From assembly GCF_000512205.2 (NCBI RefSeq), contig NZ_CP006644.1, forward strand, positions 806,001 through 870,000: DNA of 64,000 nucleotides, read 5' to 3'. Within the stretch, counting starts at the first letter, position 1. Each line of letters opens with the position of its first letter. The translations under genes were made by a program, and so were the position numbers. Below the pieces are notes generated by a model. It saw only the letters and a program-made list of their open reading frames with translations. It had not been told where the DNA came from and did not search any database. Positions 7,024 to 17,881 of this stretch are shown one piece after another. This DNA comes from Sphingomonas sanxanigenens DSM 19645 = NX02 (GTDB lineage: Bacteria > Pseudomonadota > Alphaproteobacteria > Sphingomonadales > Sphingomonadaceae).

Positions 7024-9378
7024 TCATGATCGCGCCGGTTCGGCACGATCGGTATGGACCCGCACCTCACGCTGCGGAAACGGAATGGCGATGCCGGCCT
7101 TTTTCAGCGCGGCGAGGATCTCGAGATAGAGGTCGGACCGCACGGTCATCCGCTGGTTCACATTCTCGACGAAGCACAGGATCTTGAGGTTGATCGCGCT
7201 GTCCCCGAGGCTGTCGAGGACGACGCTCGATTCGGGCTTGCGGAGCACGAGCGGATGGCCGGTGACGACTCCGAGCAATATCTTTCTCGCCGCATCGACG
7301 TCGCAGTCATAGGCGACCCCCACTGGCAGGGTGACGCGTCCAAGGCTGTCGCCATAGGTCAGGTTGGTCACGCTGCCCGAGATCAGATCGGTGTTGGGGA
7401 TGATGACCTCGTGGCGATCGAAGGTTTCGATGTGGGTCGAACGGAAAGCGATCTTGTGGACATGGCCGGAGTAGGCGCCGACCTCGATCCAGTCGCCCAC
7501 CTTGATCGGCCGTTCGATCAGCAGGATGATCCCGCTCACGAAATTGGCGACCACCGACTGCAGGCCGAAGCCCACGCCGACCGAGAGCGCCCCCGCGATG
7601 AATGCCAGGCTCGAGAGATCGAGGCCGGCGGCGGTGATGGCGATCAGTGCGGAGAGGGTGAGACCGAGATAGCCGAAGCCGGTGAGGACGGCGGCCCGCA
7701 CCCCGGCGTCGACATGCAGCCGGTCGAGCACGGCGAAATGGAGCACGCGCTGCAGCCAGCGGGTCAGCGCATAGCCCAGCAGAAACACCAGCGCGAACGT
7801 CATGACGCTGCCGAACGACAGGCGGATCTGCCCAACCGCCACGCCGTTTTTCAGCGCCAGGATCGAATCGATGATGTTCTCGGCACTGACCCCCCACATG
7901 ACCGCGATGATCGGGAGCGTCAGGAGAAACAGGAAGAAGCCGAACGCCAGCGGCAGCAACTGCGGAGTGCGCGATGTGGTTCCTTCCCGACGACGGAACA
8001 GGCGTTCGCTGGCTTCGGTCAATGACCGGTAGAGAAACAGCGCGGTGCAGATGACGGCCAGCGACAGCAGCGTCGATGTCAGCACGTAGCGCGCCAGCGC
8101 GACGAAGCCGTTCAGCGCCGCCAGCGCCGCAAACGCGGCCGCCGCCGACATCAGGCGGGTGGCGGGCCGGATGGCGTCGGTCGTGCGGCCGGCGTCGGGC
8201 CGTTCGAAGCCGGCTCCGCCGGCCGCTCTTCTCGCGCCCTGCGCATCCTTGAGGACGGCTGCAAGCCGCCAGGTGAAGACGCTGGTCGTCGCGACGATCG
8301 CGAACGACAGAAGCGCATCGAGCGCGGCAGAACTGCCCGGCTGCTCGTCGACATATTCGAGGAATTGCTCCGCCGCCAGGGCGAAGCCGAGGATCGTCAT
8401 CAGCCGAATGGCCACGCCCGCCTTGCCCTCTGGCAACTGCACGAGCTGCGCGGCAGGAAAGGCCGGGGTGAACAGGCTCTGGCCCAGCCACCGCGCATAG
8501 ATGACACTCAGGCCGTCGATGATGATTTCACCGCTTAGCGCCGTCAGCAGCGGAAGGTCGGCGGTCAGGAGGCTGATGGCGGCGAACACCAGCAAGAGCA
8601 CTGCCGCCGGGATGGCGATGTCGAGCAGGTCGCGCGCAAAGGCCAGCCCGAGCTGGCTGCGTGGCGAACTGGCAGGACCGCTGCGCTGATCGATCGTCGC
8701 GCGGAGCGACCGGCGACATTGCGCCGCGATCCAGGCGGCGGCGAGGCCGGCCGTTGCCACCAGAAAGAGGCGAAACGGCAAAGGGATGCCGATCAGCGCC
8801 GACGGTGGCTGGCGGACGGACGTATGCCTGGCGAGATCGATCCGGCCGGTGCGCACGTCTCGCGTCGCGGCAGACCACGTCGCTGGGCTGACGACCGGAT
8901 GGTCATGCGAAAACAGCTTCTGCCGCCGCTTCTGCCGCAGGATCTGGTCTATGTCATGGATCAGTACGCCATTGCGCGCGTCGATATCGCGCGCGGCAAT
9001 CGTCGGTCCATCGGCGGATGCGACGGCCTGGTTCAGTTCGTTGCGCTTCTGCTTGATCCAGTCGAGTTCGAGCTGTCCCTTCGCCGAACCGGCGTCGAGC
9101 TGCGCAAGCTGCGCCCGGGCGATCCGGCCCTTCAGCGTTCCGCGATGGCCGAGGGTAATCGCCTCCTCGCGCTGGACCGTCAGGTCGAGCCGGAGATCCT
9201 CCCACTGGTCGATCGTCACCCTATCCCGCCGGGACAGCGGCAGATCGAGCAGCGCCTCGGCGTGGGCCGCCGTCTTGCGCCACGCGGTGATCGCCTTCCA
9301 GTCCTCCGGTGCGGTCTGCGCGGCCGCAGGCCAACACGCCGCCATGAAGCACATCGCCAGGCAGAGGCAATGGATCAA
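7024..9378 (-). CDS. MscS-family mechanosensitive channel with long N-terminal region
   Basis: About 784 residues. A signal-like hydrophobic start is followed by a coiled-coil periplasmic region (DUF3772-like), many membrane segments, and a classic C-terminal MscS domain: GVGFGLQSVVANFVSGIIL, then IERPIKVGDWIEVG and HEVIIPNTDLISGSVTNL. It gates in response to membrane tension and protects against osmotic downshock. The start is uncertain: an in-frame TTG at 9378 gives a leader, with ATGs at 9354 and 9345 and another TTG at 9420. The frame stays open back to 10083, but that part overlaps the CPBP gene and is only a shadow. Confidence 0.9.
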   Translation of the reverse strand: MIHCLCLAMCFMAACWPAAAQTAPEDWKAITAWRKTAAHAEALLDLPLSRRDRVTIDQWEDLRLDLTVQREEAITLGHRGTLKGRIARAQLAQLDAGSAKGQLELDWIKQKRNELNQAVASADGPTIAARDIDARNGVLIHDIDQILRQKRRQKLFSHDHPVVSPATWSAATRDVRTGRIDLARHTSVRQPPSALIGIPLPFRLFLVATAGLAAAWIAAQCRRSLRATIDQRSGPASSPRSQLGLAFARDLLDIAIPAAVLLLVFAAISLLTADLPLLTALSGEIIIDGLSVIYARWLGQSLFTPAFPAAQLVQLPEGKAGVAIRLMTILGFALAAEQFLEYVDEQPGSSAALDALLSFAIVATTSVFTWRLAAVLKDAQGARRAAGGAGFERPDAGRTTDAIRPATRLMSAAAAFAALAALNGFVALARYVLTSTLLSLAVICTALFLYRSLTEASERLFRRREGTTSRTPQLLPLAFGFFLFLLTLPIIAVMWGVSAENIIDSILALKNGVAVGQIRLSFGSVMTFALVFLLGYALTRWLQRVLHFAVLDRLHVDAGVRAAVLTGFGYLGLTLSALIAITAAGLDLSSLAFIAGALSVGVGFGLQSVVANFVSGIILLIERPIKVGDWIEVGAYSGHVHKIAFRSTHIETFDRHEVIIPNTDLISGSVTNLTYGDSLGRVTLPVGVAYDCDVDAARKILLGVVTGHPLVLRKPESSVVLDSLGDSAINLKILCFVENVNQRMTVRSDLYLEILAALKKAGIAIPFPQREVRVHTDRAEPARS

Positions 9379-9488
9379 CCAGCGGGCGATGAGTGCTGCC
9401 TCCCAGCCATTTCCGTTCAAGCCTTTAGCGGCAAGCGCGGCCGCGCAGAAGCCCGCCTGACGATCCAATGCCGGCTGGACCGGACCGT

Positions 9489-10280
<792 letters not shown>

Positions 10281-10348
10281 TCACGCAGTCCATCAATCGG
10301 GGTCGTACGGGCGACAGGCGTGAGGTGCACGCGCCCGTTGCCGAACGC

Positions 10349-10822
10349 TTACTTCGCCCAGACCAGATGGCCGACCTTGCCGCCGGTGCGCTCCTGCTCC
10401 GCGGCCTGGCAGAATGCCGGATGATCGTTGGCCGAAATCGCGATCTGGGCGCCGAATGCCATTCCGAGCGCTAGGGTCGCCTTATGCTCCAGCTCGCGGC
10501 GCTGACCGGCCTTGAAGCTTCGCGGCTTTCCTGCCGCGTCATCATAGATCAGGTCGAATTCGTTGGAGAACGCCTGCGGATCGATCGTGAAGTTCGAGCA
10601 GGTCGCCGCGACCGCCTGCTGGTGGCCAAGCGCCTGCAGCATGGCGATATACCCCTCGTCGAAAGACTCGGCGAGCACCGCGCGGATTGCGTCCGTCACG
10701 GCCAGGTCCATGTTGACCGTATCCGAGGGCGGGGCGGATGACGCGGGTGGCGTTGCCGTCTGTGCGGACAGGTGGGACGTCATCGCGACGGCGGCAACGA
10801 ACGCGAGCCAATGAATCCGCAT
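10349..10822 (-). CDS. Secreted hypothetical protein
   Basis: 157 residues starting at MRIHWLAFVAAVAM, a clear Sec signal ending near SAQTATPP. The mature part is mixed and helical, with two Cys (ATCSNF and PAFCQA) that could form a disulfide. No family recognised. The start at 10822 puts the signal peptide first; the longer frame to 10924 overlaps the upstream gene. It follows the 10825-11196 gene by 2 bp and is probably cotranscribed with it. Confidence 0.7.
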   Translation of the reverse strand: MRIHWLAFVAAVAMTSHLSAQTATPPASSAPPSDTVNMDLAVTDAIRAVLAESFDEGYIAMLQALGHQQAVAATCSNFTIDPQAFSNEFDLIYDDAAGKPRSFKAGQRRELEHKATLALGMAFGAQIAISANDHPAFCQAAEQERTGGKVGHLVWAK

Positions 10823-10824
10823 GT

Positions 10825-11196
10825 TCAGAACCCCCGCCGGTGAGGATCGTAGGGAAATTGCCGGTCCGTCCATTCGTAGGAGAATTGGTCGCGCACGAAG
10901 CAGCGTCGTTCTCCGCGGTAGCAACTGACGTTCGGCGCCGGCGAGAAATAGTCGCCGCCATAGCCGTATCGATCGGCGTCCCTGCGCTCGTCGGCCTTGC
11001 GCTTGTTCTTGGCGGCCACCGCCGCGGCGATTCCGAGCAAGCCGACACCGATGGCGACGCCCGCTGCGGTATTGTCGTTTCGATCGTGATGGCGGCGATC
11101 GCGATGCCAGTCATCATGCCGTCTGGCACTCGCCGGCGTGGCGGCGATCACGGCGGTAACGACGGCTGCGGCGACGAATCTGGTTACAAGACTCAT
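10825..11196 (-). CDS. Small secreted Arg/His/Asp-rich protein
   Basis: 123 residues. The signal peptide MSLVTRFVAAAVVTAVIAATPASA is followed by a charged RHDDWHRDRRHHDR stretch, a Gly/Ala hydrophobic segment (AAGVAIGVGLLGIAAAVAA) and a C-terminus with two Cys (VSCYRGERRCFV). This layout is common in small sphingomonad envelope proteins of unknown role. The start at 11196 was chosen for the signal peptide. It probably forms a two-gene unit with 10349-10822. Confidence 0.7.
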   Translation of the reverse strand: MSLVTRFVAAAVVTAVIAATPASARRHDDWHRDRRHHDRNDNTAAGVAIGVGLLGIAAAVAAKNKRKADERRDADRYGYGGDYFSPAPNVSCYRGERRCFVRDQFSYEWTDRQFPYDPHRRGF

Positions 11197-11565
11197 ATCG
11201 GTGCCCCCAATGTATGAGCATGAATAACATGCGTCAGAAGTCGCGCAATGGTGATGGTAGAAAATGCGCTCATGGCGGCAAGTTGCGAGATTTTTTACAA
11301 TTTCTTCCCGCATACTTTACGCATTCCCGGCGAAGCGGCCGGCAATGGCTTCGAGTTGAATTCCGGACAAGGGCGATGTGGCTACCCCTTCACTTCGCAT
11401 CATGGTCGTTCGTGAGCATCCAGCCGCGAGTCTTGTCTCGCCCGGCGTTCATGCTGGCCGGTGGGTCGGCGCGCCGGAGGACCCGCTTCAGACCGACGGC
11501 CAATTGCTTCCCGCGTTCGCGCCATCTGCCGACGCTCGGCCGATGGCGCGAACGCGGGAATGCGA
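11197..11565. other. Intergenic region holding a long hairpin
   Basis: About 370 bp between the phoD-like stop and the small secreted gene. No gene is visible. The right part should hold the promoter of the 11196 gene. The left part is dominated by the hairpin at 11508-11560, listed separately. Frames that look open on both strands here are mirror images created by that palindrome. Confidence 0.6.
11508..11560. terminator. 25-bp near-perfect hairpin downstream of the PhoD gene
   Basis: Arms 11508-11526 and 11542-11560 are perfect 19-bp inverted repeats (TTCCCGCGTTCGCGCCATC and its complement). Inside them GCCGA/TCGGC adds five pairs after one mismatch, around a CGC loop. It starts 6 bp past the PhoD stop, so it could end that transcript or protect its 3' end, but there is no T-run. 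It may instead be a mobile REP-like palindrome. Confidence 0.6.
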
Positions 11566-13110
11566 TCACGACAATATTGGACCGGGCCTGCCCTGTTCCA
11601 CCACATAGGTGGCGAGATTGGCCAATCGTCCACGCGGCCGGTCGACTTGATCCAGCACCTTCATGTCTGCCCACCAGTGCCGCGCATCCACCCGATACAG
11701 TTGGTAACCCCGCTGGTTGTTCAGCAGCTTCACATGGGGGTTGTGGTCCAGCGTATGCAACTGATGGGGCTGACGGGGAGAGCCGGTTCCGCCCGAGGTG
11801 ATGGACGTCGCCAGGAACTCGCTGGCGAGCGGCGGAGAGAGCGGGTCATCGAGATCTGTCGGCAGATATCCTGCAAGATGCTGATGCATGTCGCCGCTGC
11901 CGATCACCACATTGGTCAGTTGCCGATCGGCGATCAGCGCGGCCATGCGTCGGCGGGCGGCGGGATAGCCGTTCCAGTTGTCCGTGCTTCTGACAGCCGC
12001 ATCAGCGCCATCGGCCCGAACGTCGAACGGCAGCATCAGCACCTGCTGGGCAATGAAGTGCCAGCCCGGTTCCCGATCCATGCCCTCTGCCAGCCACGCT
12101 TCCTGCGGAGCGCCCAGCATCGTGCGGGCGGGGTCATCCCGCTCCTCGCATACCAGGTCGTCGCCGCGCGCCTCGCAAAGCTGGTTGCTGCGGCATGATC
12201 GGGTGTCCAGCACATGCATGCGCATCAGCGCGCCGAAATCGAACCGGCGGAAGTATCGCGTCCCGCTGCCCGGCCTGAGCGCGCGGCGCACCGGCATATG
12301 TTCGTACCAGGCCTGGAGCGCCGCCGCCTTGCGCGCGGCGAACGCGGCGGTGGCGCCGCCGTCCTTCCCCCATTCGGCGGCCCAGTTGTCGTCCACCTCA
12401 TGGTCGTCGAACGAACAGATGAAGGCGGCGCGCGCGTGAGCCGCGCGCAGGTCGGGGTCGGCCTTGTACTGGGCGTATCGGCGCCGATAATCCTCAAGCG
12501 TGACCGTTTCGTCCCCGGCATGGATACGCAGGGGGTTCCTCGCCCGCCGACCGAATTCATAGATATAGTCGCCATAGTGGAACACGGCATCGAGCAACGG
12601 CTCGCGTGCCAGATGGCCGAACGCGGTGAAGAAGCCGCTTTCATAGTCATGGCAGCCGACGCTGGCGATGTGCAGCCGGTCTACCAGCGCGCCGGGTGCG
12701 GGCAGGGTTCGGGCGCAGCCCACGTCGCTGACGGAGCCGCCCGCCTGAAAGCGATACCAATAGGGCCGCTGCGGGGAGAGGCCGGCAAGCTCCACGTGCA
12801 GGCTGTGCGCCTCCTGCGGCATGGCCAGCGCCTCGCCCGATTGCACGATGCGGCGGAAGGCGGGATCGGCCGCGCCCCCCCCCGCCCCCGCCGCGGGGGC
12901 CGGCGCCATGCCGCCGGCCGGCGCCAGCGGATCGGGGGCGAGGCGGGTCCAGATCACGAAGCCGTCCGGTGCCGGATCGCCCGACGCCACGCCCAGCGTG
13001 AACGGATCCCGGCGCATGGCGCCTGCACGACCCGACAGGGTGGAGCAGGCGCCCAGCAGGCCGATGGAGGCGCCCACCAGCGCCCGGCGATCGAGCAACA
13101 TGCCGCGCAT
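11566..13110 (-). CDS. Alkaline phosphatase D family protein (PhoD-like), Tat lipoprotein
   Basis: 514 residues. The leader DRRALVGASIGLLGAC combines a twin-arginine motif with a lipobox Cys, so export by Tat and lipid anchoring are likely. The Fe/Ca phosphodiesterase core is visible: VGCHDYESGF, HYGDYIYEFG, CSFDDHEVDDNW, MHVLDTRSCRSNQL and VIGSGDMHQH. PhoD enzymes hydrolyse phosphomonoesters and diesters outside the cytoplasm. Between about residues 66 and 78 a Gly/Ala/Pro tract replaces the beta strand usually found before DPAFRRIV; its DNA contains a run of nine C (12875-12883). It follows the TonB receptor by 4 bp in an operon with FecR and a sigma factor. Confidence 0.9.
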   Translation of the reverse strand: MRGMLLDRRALVGASIGLLGACSTLSGRAGAMRRDPFTLGVASGDPAPDGFVIWTRLAPDPLAPAGGMAPAPAAGAGGGAADPAFRRIVQSGEALAMPQEAHSLHVELAGLSPQRPYWYRFQAGGSVSDVGCARTLPAPGALVDRLHIASVGCHDYESGFFTAFGHLAREPLLDAVFHYGDYIYEFGRRARNPLRIHAGDETVTLEDYRRRYAQYKADPDLRAAHARAAFICSFDDHEVDDNWAAEWGKDGGATAAFAARKAAALQAWYEHMPVRRALRPGSGTRYFRRFDFGALMRMHVLDTRSCRSNQLCEARGDDLVCEERDDPARTMLGAPQEAWLAEGMDREPGWHFIAQQVLMLPFDVRADGADAAVRSTDNWNGYPAARRRMAALIADRQLTNVVIGSGDMHQHLAGYLPTDLDDPLSPPLASEFLATSITSGGTGSPRQPHQLHTLDHNPHVKLLNNQRGYQLYRVDARHWWADMKVLDQVDRPRGRLANLATYVVEQGRPGPILS

Positions 13111-13114
13111 CCGA

Positions 13115-16104
13115 TCAGAACCGCAGCGAGGCGCCGAAGGTGATCGTCCGGCCGCTGATCGTGCTGGTCATCAGCCGCCGCGCATCGCCGTCGGCATATT
13201 GGATGATCCGTTCGTCGCTGAGGTTCAGCCCCTCGACGCGCAATTGCAGCGCGGGGGTGACATTATAATAGGCGGTGGCATCGAACACGGTCGACGGCGT
13301 GAAATACTCGCCGATATTGCCGTTGCCGCCGCTGCCTCCGCGATAACGGGACCGATAGGCCACCGATGCACGTGCACCGAACTGCGGCGTATCATAGTAG
13401 AGCGTGCCATTGACCGACCATTTGGACAGGTCGGTCAGCGGCAGATGATATGCCACCCCGGAATAGAGCACGTCCGATGAGCCATCGGCATAGGTAATGT
13501 TGCCCTGCGCGCCCAGATTTCCCAATGCGCCGGGCAGGAAGTCGAAATTCCGCCGCGCCGCCACTTCGATCCCTTGGATCGAGGCGCCGGGTCCGTTGAT
13601 CGGCCGGGTGAAGTTGAACACGGTGGATGGGTCCAGCCCGTCCTCCAGCAGCGACAGGGGATATCCGGTCTCGCCATAGGGAATCTGGGCCGTCTCGGTG
13701 GTGACGAAGGACTTCATGTTCTTGTAGAAGGCGCCCAGCGCCACGAAGCCGCGCGTGCCGTCATAATATTCCAGCGAAGCTTCGACGGAATCCGCGGTGT
13801 AGGGAGCGAGGTAGGGATTGCCCGCGCTGATCGTGCCGCCATAGCCGGGACCCGCACCGTGGCCGCCGCGCTGAGATCACCGAAGCCCGGGCGGCTGATG
13901 TTCCGGTTGGCGCCGACGCGGGCGATCAGGTCCGGCCGGAGGTTCAGTGCGATGTTGATGGCAGGCGGGAAGCCATCATAGCTGTTGCTGATCTTCACCG
14001 GGACCAGCCCGGCATTGGTCGCCGAGGAACCGCGGGAGGTGAGGCGGGTGTCGTAGTAGCGCACACCGGCGTCGATGCGCAGATCCATGCCGCCGATGCT
14101 GGTGTTCAATTCATACTGGGCGAAGGCAGCGATGGTCCGTTCGTTGACGGTATAGTCCGTACCGACCGACAGATTGCTTTCGTCCAGCGCGAAGCCCTGG
14201 TCCAGCGCGGCGTAGATTGCCGGCACATCGCCCACCACGAAGGGAATTTCGGCGGTGTAGGGGTTCACCATCGTGGGCAGGTCGGCCAGCGCGCCGGGAT
14301 TGTTCCTTGTGGCGTTATATTGGTAGGCGCTGTTGTCGAACTGCTTGAACTCGCCGCCGAAGCGCAGCGTGGAGGTGTCCGTCACCTCCCAGCCGAGGGT
14401 CGCGCCGGCATTCCAGAATTCGCTCTCGATCCGGTTCTCGCGCCATTGCAGGCTCTGCAGGGTCCAGGCGGACGGGTTGGCGGGATCGAAATCATAGGTA
14501 TTGACCGGCGTGTCCGTATCAAGCCCGGCGAAGCCGACCGTGTGCCCGCTCGACACCAGATAGGCGCGCTGCCAGGCGGAATCGAACGTGGATCTCGACC
14601 ATCCGGCGGTGCCGGCCAGTTCCAGCCGGTCGGTCAGGTCGGTGCGGCCGTTCAGGGCGATCTGCCAGAAATCGGTGCTGTCCTGCGTCGGTTTCGCTTC
14701 CGATCGCAGGCCCACACCGCTGACCACGGCGTCGGTGATGCTGCCATATCGATCGATGGTGACCGATTGCAGAACCTGCGTGCCGGTGACGTCATTGGCA
14801 TCCAGGCCGTTGGGGCCGGCATTGCCGATCACATTTTCCGCCCGGTCGTTGGTCAGGTGGCTGTACAGCACATCCAGCGACACGTCGGTTCCGTCGCCCG
14901 GATTATATTGCAGCGTGCCGGTCAGGCCCAGCCGCTCGCGATGGTTAAACCAACTGCCATAGGTCTGCGCGCGGCTGTTCCACACGCGGCCGCCGCCCGT
15001 GGCGTTGACCAACTGGTCACGAATATCGCCGGTGATCGAAGGGGCGACATTGGCCTCGCCCCAGTTCATCTGCGACCAGTTCCAGTTGCGATAGCCCCAT
15101 TCGATCGTGTCGGCGGAACTATAGGCGGCGGAAACCAGCAGACCCACGTCGCCGCGACGCACCGAGGCGAGGCCGACGAGGCGCGGCGTCAGCGTATCGG
15201 TGTACTGGTTGACCTGTCCCTTGGCGCTCAGCACCATCGTGTCTTCGGCATAGTCGAACGGCTTGGCCGTCCGCAGCGCCACGGTGCCGCCGATGCCGCC
15301 TTCTTCCTGCGATGCGGACCAGGATTTCTCGACCACCACCTGGTTGAACAATTCGGATGCGAAGACGCTGTAGTCGAAGGCGCGGCTGCGGCTGACGCCG
15401 CCACGGCTGTCAAGGCCGGAGGCGGTGTTGCTGAGCACCTCCATCCCGTTCAGTTGGGTACGGGTGAATTCCGGTCCAAGGCCGCGAAGCGAGATCCGCC
15501 GCCCCTCGCCGCTGTCACGCGTAATGGCGACGCCTGGTACGCGTTGCAGGGCTTCGGCGAGATTCTGATCGGGAAAGGCGGCGATGTCTTCCGCGACGAT
15601 CACCTCCTGCACACCGGTCGCGGCGCGCTTCATCGCCTGAGCCAGGTCCAGGCTGCGACGAAATCCGTTTACCACGATCTCATCCGGTGCGGCATCTTCC
15701 GGGACTGGCGCCGTCGTCGCAACGGCGCGGGAGGGGGCAGGCGCGACCGGTCCACTGGCCCGGCGCGCGGCGGCGGTCTGCGGGCGGGGCTGCACGATGA
15801 TGGTATTGCCCATGATGCGCGCGGCGACCGGCAGGTCGCGGGTCATCCGCGCCAGCCCCTGCGCCGCGGTCATCTGCCCACGCACCGGCTTGCTGCGCAG
15901 ATCGCGCAGCGCAGCGGGCGCTGCCGCCAGAGGCAGCCCCGTCACCCGCGAGAATTCGATCAGCGCGTCCGACAGATCCTGCGCCGGCGCATCGAAGCGA
16001 AAGGTCTGGGTCTGTGCGTTGCGCGTTTGCGCCTGCGCCTTGGCAACCGGAACGGCCAGCAATGCAGCACCCGCCAGCAAGGCGGCGAGATTCGCGTATT
16101 TCAT
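13115..16104 (-). pseudogene. TonB-dependent receptor with STN signalling domain, frameshifted
   Basis: Outer-membrane receptor of the FecA-like transducer kind, about 996 residues if one missing base is restored. Order: signal peptide (MKYANLAALLAGAALLAV), STN domain (FRFDAPAQDLSDALIEFSRV), TonB box region (DEIVVNGFRRSL), plug (LAEALQRVPGVAITRD, RISLRGLGPEFTRTQLNG) and beta barrel ending in GRTITFGASLRF. The first frame stops at 13714. Near 13850 it should shift into PGYGGTISAGNPYLAPYTAD, which continues to 13115. The locus is a pseudogene or holds a sequencing indel in a GGGTCCC context. FecR and an ECF sigma factor lie upstream and PhoD follows 4 bp downstream, suggesting uptake of a phosphate ester or related substrate. 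Confidence 0.88.
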
Positions 16105-16228
16105 GGTGAGACTTCCCGTTATGCTTCACCCCAGAAACGGAACGGGATCGCAAAACCGGACAAAGTTTTTTATTACATTTCAATGACTTTGATGACGGCT
16201 TCGTGAAAGCTTTCAAAAGCCGCCATGA

Positions 16229-17161
16229 TCACCGGACCAGAATGATCGAAGGACGTGTCGACACGTCGACATCGTAGGCCTGTTTCAGCACGTCCAGGGT
16301 GCCGTCGACATCCGACACGTCAAACCGTCCGGTCACGCGCATTGAGGCCGCTTTGCCAGTCTCGATCCTGATCGGCCGCGGCGAGTATCGACGCAGCTTT
16401 TCCACCAGATCCGCCAACGGCGCGTCGCGCGCGACGAACCAGTTGCTGCTGACCTGCTGCTCAGGTTGGAGCATCACCCGTTCCGGCGCGCCGCCCATCA
16501 ACTGAACGGCCTGGTTCGCGGCCACGGCCAGCGTCGCGTTGCCGCTGTCCACGCGGACCAATCCGCGTGATACTCCCATGACCATTCGGTCGGGGCCCAT
16601 CCGGTCGATATGGAACGCGGTGCCCAGCACGGTCACGCGCGTCGTGTCCACCGTTACGGTGAACGGGCGGTGCGCATCGTGCGCGATGTCGAAACGCGCT
16701 TCGCCGTTATCCAGCGCGACCTTGCGCCGCCAGGGCAGGAACTGCACGTCGATCGCACTGTTCCCGCCCAGTTCGACCGTGGAGCCATCGGCCAGCACGA
16801 CCTCGCGGATCTCGCCCGGTCCGCTGGCATATTGGCGCGGCACCGCCGGCACCACGAGCAGCGGAACAAGCGCGGCACAGGCTGCAGCTGCACCGATCGC
16901 GAACGGCCTGCGCCAGCGATGCCCCCTGGCGGACGGTGGCGGTGCGGCTGGCGCCGCCATCGGCGTCGGGGTCGGGCTGGCGCACGCTTCTGCGAGTTCC
17001 GGGCTGTCCCAAATAGCGGCGAGTTCCGCGAAAGCTTCGCGATGGCGTGGATCGGTGTTCATCCACGCATCGAAACGGCGCCCGTCGGCGCTGTCGAATG
17101 CGGGCCGGTTCATCCGGTCCAGCCACATGGCCGCCTCCGCGGTGATGCCATCGGTGCTCAC
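16229..17161 (-). CDS. FecR family anti-sigma factor / signal transducer
   Basis: 310 residues. The N-terminal cytoplasmic domain (AAMWLDRMNRPAFDSADGRRF..WMNTDPRHREAF, DUF4880-like) is followed by one membrane span (about 85-108) and the periplasmic FecR domain (VVLADGSTVELGGNSAIDV, GEARFDIAHDAHRPFTV, VLGTAFHID). The C-terminus, which includes RVTGRFDVSDVDGTLDVL, resembles an STN-like region. It passes the receptor signal to the sigma factor encoded 3 bp upstream. Part of the surface-signalling operon 17722-11566. Confidence 0.93.
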   Translation of the reverse strand: MSTDGITAEAAMWLDRMNRPAFDSADGRRFDAWMNTDPRHREAFAELAAIWDSPELAEACASPTPTPMAAPAAPPPSARGHRWRRPFAIGAAAACAALVPLLVVPAVPRQYASGPGEIREVVLADGSTVELGGNSAIDVQFLPWRRKVALDNGEARFDIAHDAHRPFTVTVDTTRVTVLGTAFHIDRMGPDRMVMGVSRGLVRVDSGNATLAVAANQAVQLMGGAPERVMLQPEQQVSSNWFVARDAPLADLVEKLRRYSPRPIRIETGKAASMRVTGRFDVSDVDGTLDVLKQAYDVDVSTRPSIILVR

Positions 17162-17164
17162 GGG

Positions 17165-17722
17165 CTAGGCTTCCCACTCGGGATCGGCGCGCGAAAGGGC
17201 CTTGCGCATGTCCTGCAGTCCGCGGCTCACATGCTTCTCCACGGATGCGACGGAAATGCCGAGATCGGCGGCAATCTGGGCATGGGACCGGTTCTCGATC
17301 CGACGCTGCTCGAACACCTTGCGCCTGAGTCCGGGCATGGCCGCCAGCGCCCCTTGCAACAACGAAATACGTCGGCGCCCGTCGATCAGACGATCGGCCA
17401 ATGGCGCCTCGCATGGATGGCCGTCATCCAACTCGTCCGCAAAGCCGCGTTCCTTTCGCTTGATGTCGACCAGGCTGGTCGCGGCGATTCGCAAGGCAAG
17501 GGCATATAAGCTCGCCGGGCGTTGATGCTCGCAATAGGCGAGCAGCTTGATGCAGGTTTCCTGTGCCACATCCTCCGCCACATCGGCCGGCTGGCCACGG
17601 CGAACTACGTAATGGACGATTGCGTCGCGCACCGCAGTCCATTCCGCCTGACGCGGGTCGGCGACGTCGCCGACGACAGGCTGACTGTCTGGGGAGGGTT
17701 GGGCGGACACCGCGGGGGCCAA
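17165..17722 (-). CDS. ECF sigma factor (FecI-like)
   Basis: 185 residues. Sigma region 2 includes ADVAEDVAQETCIKLL, and region 4 includes MPGLRRKVFEQRRIENRSHAQIAADLGISVASVEKHVSRGLQDM, typical of FecI-type iron-starvation or surface-signalling sigma factors. An N-terminal extension of about 20 residues is not conserved. It is followed after 3 bp by fecR and then the TonB receptor. Its likely target is the receptor promoter in 16105-16228. Confidence 0.92.
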   Translation of the reverse strand: MAPAVSAQPSPDSQPVVGDVADPRQAEWTAVRDAIVHYVVRRGQPADVAEDVAQETCIKLLAYCEHQRPASLYALALRIAATSLVDIKRKERGFADELDDGHPCEAPLADRLIDGRRRISLLQGALAAMPGLRRKVFEQRRIENRSHAQIAADLGISVASVEKHVSRGLQDMRKALSRADPEWEA

Positions 17723-17881
17723 TAGGCGCGCTTTGTGTCATTTATGCTGCACGCCCAACGGTGCTTGCCACCGGATCTCTGGCGAGAGAGGGGGAGGGCG
17801 TCGGTCGCCGCGTGCAGCGATCCGGCGCCGCATCGCCTGGCCTGAACGCGCAGGCAGCGGGCGCCGTATCGTCGAAAAAGA

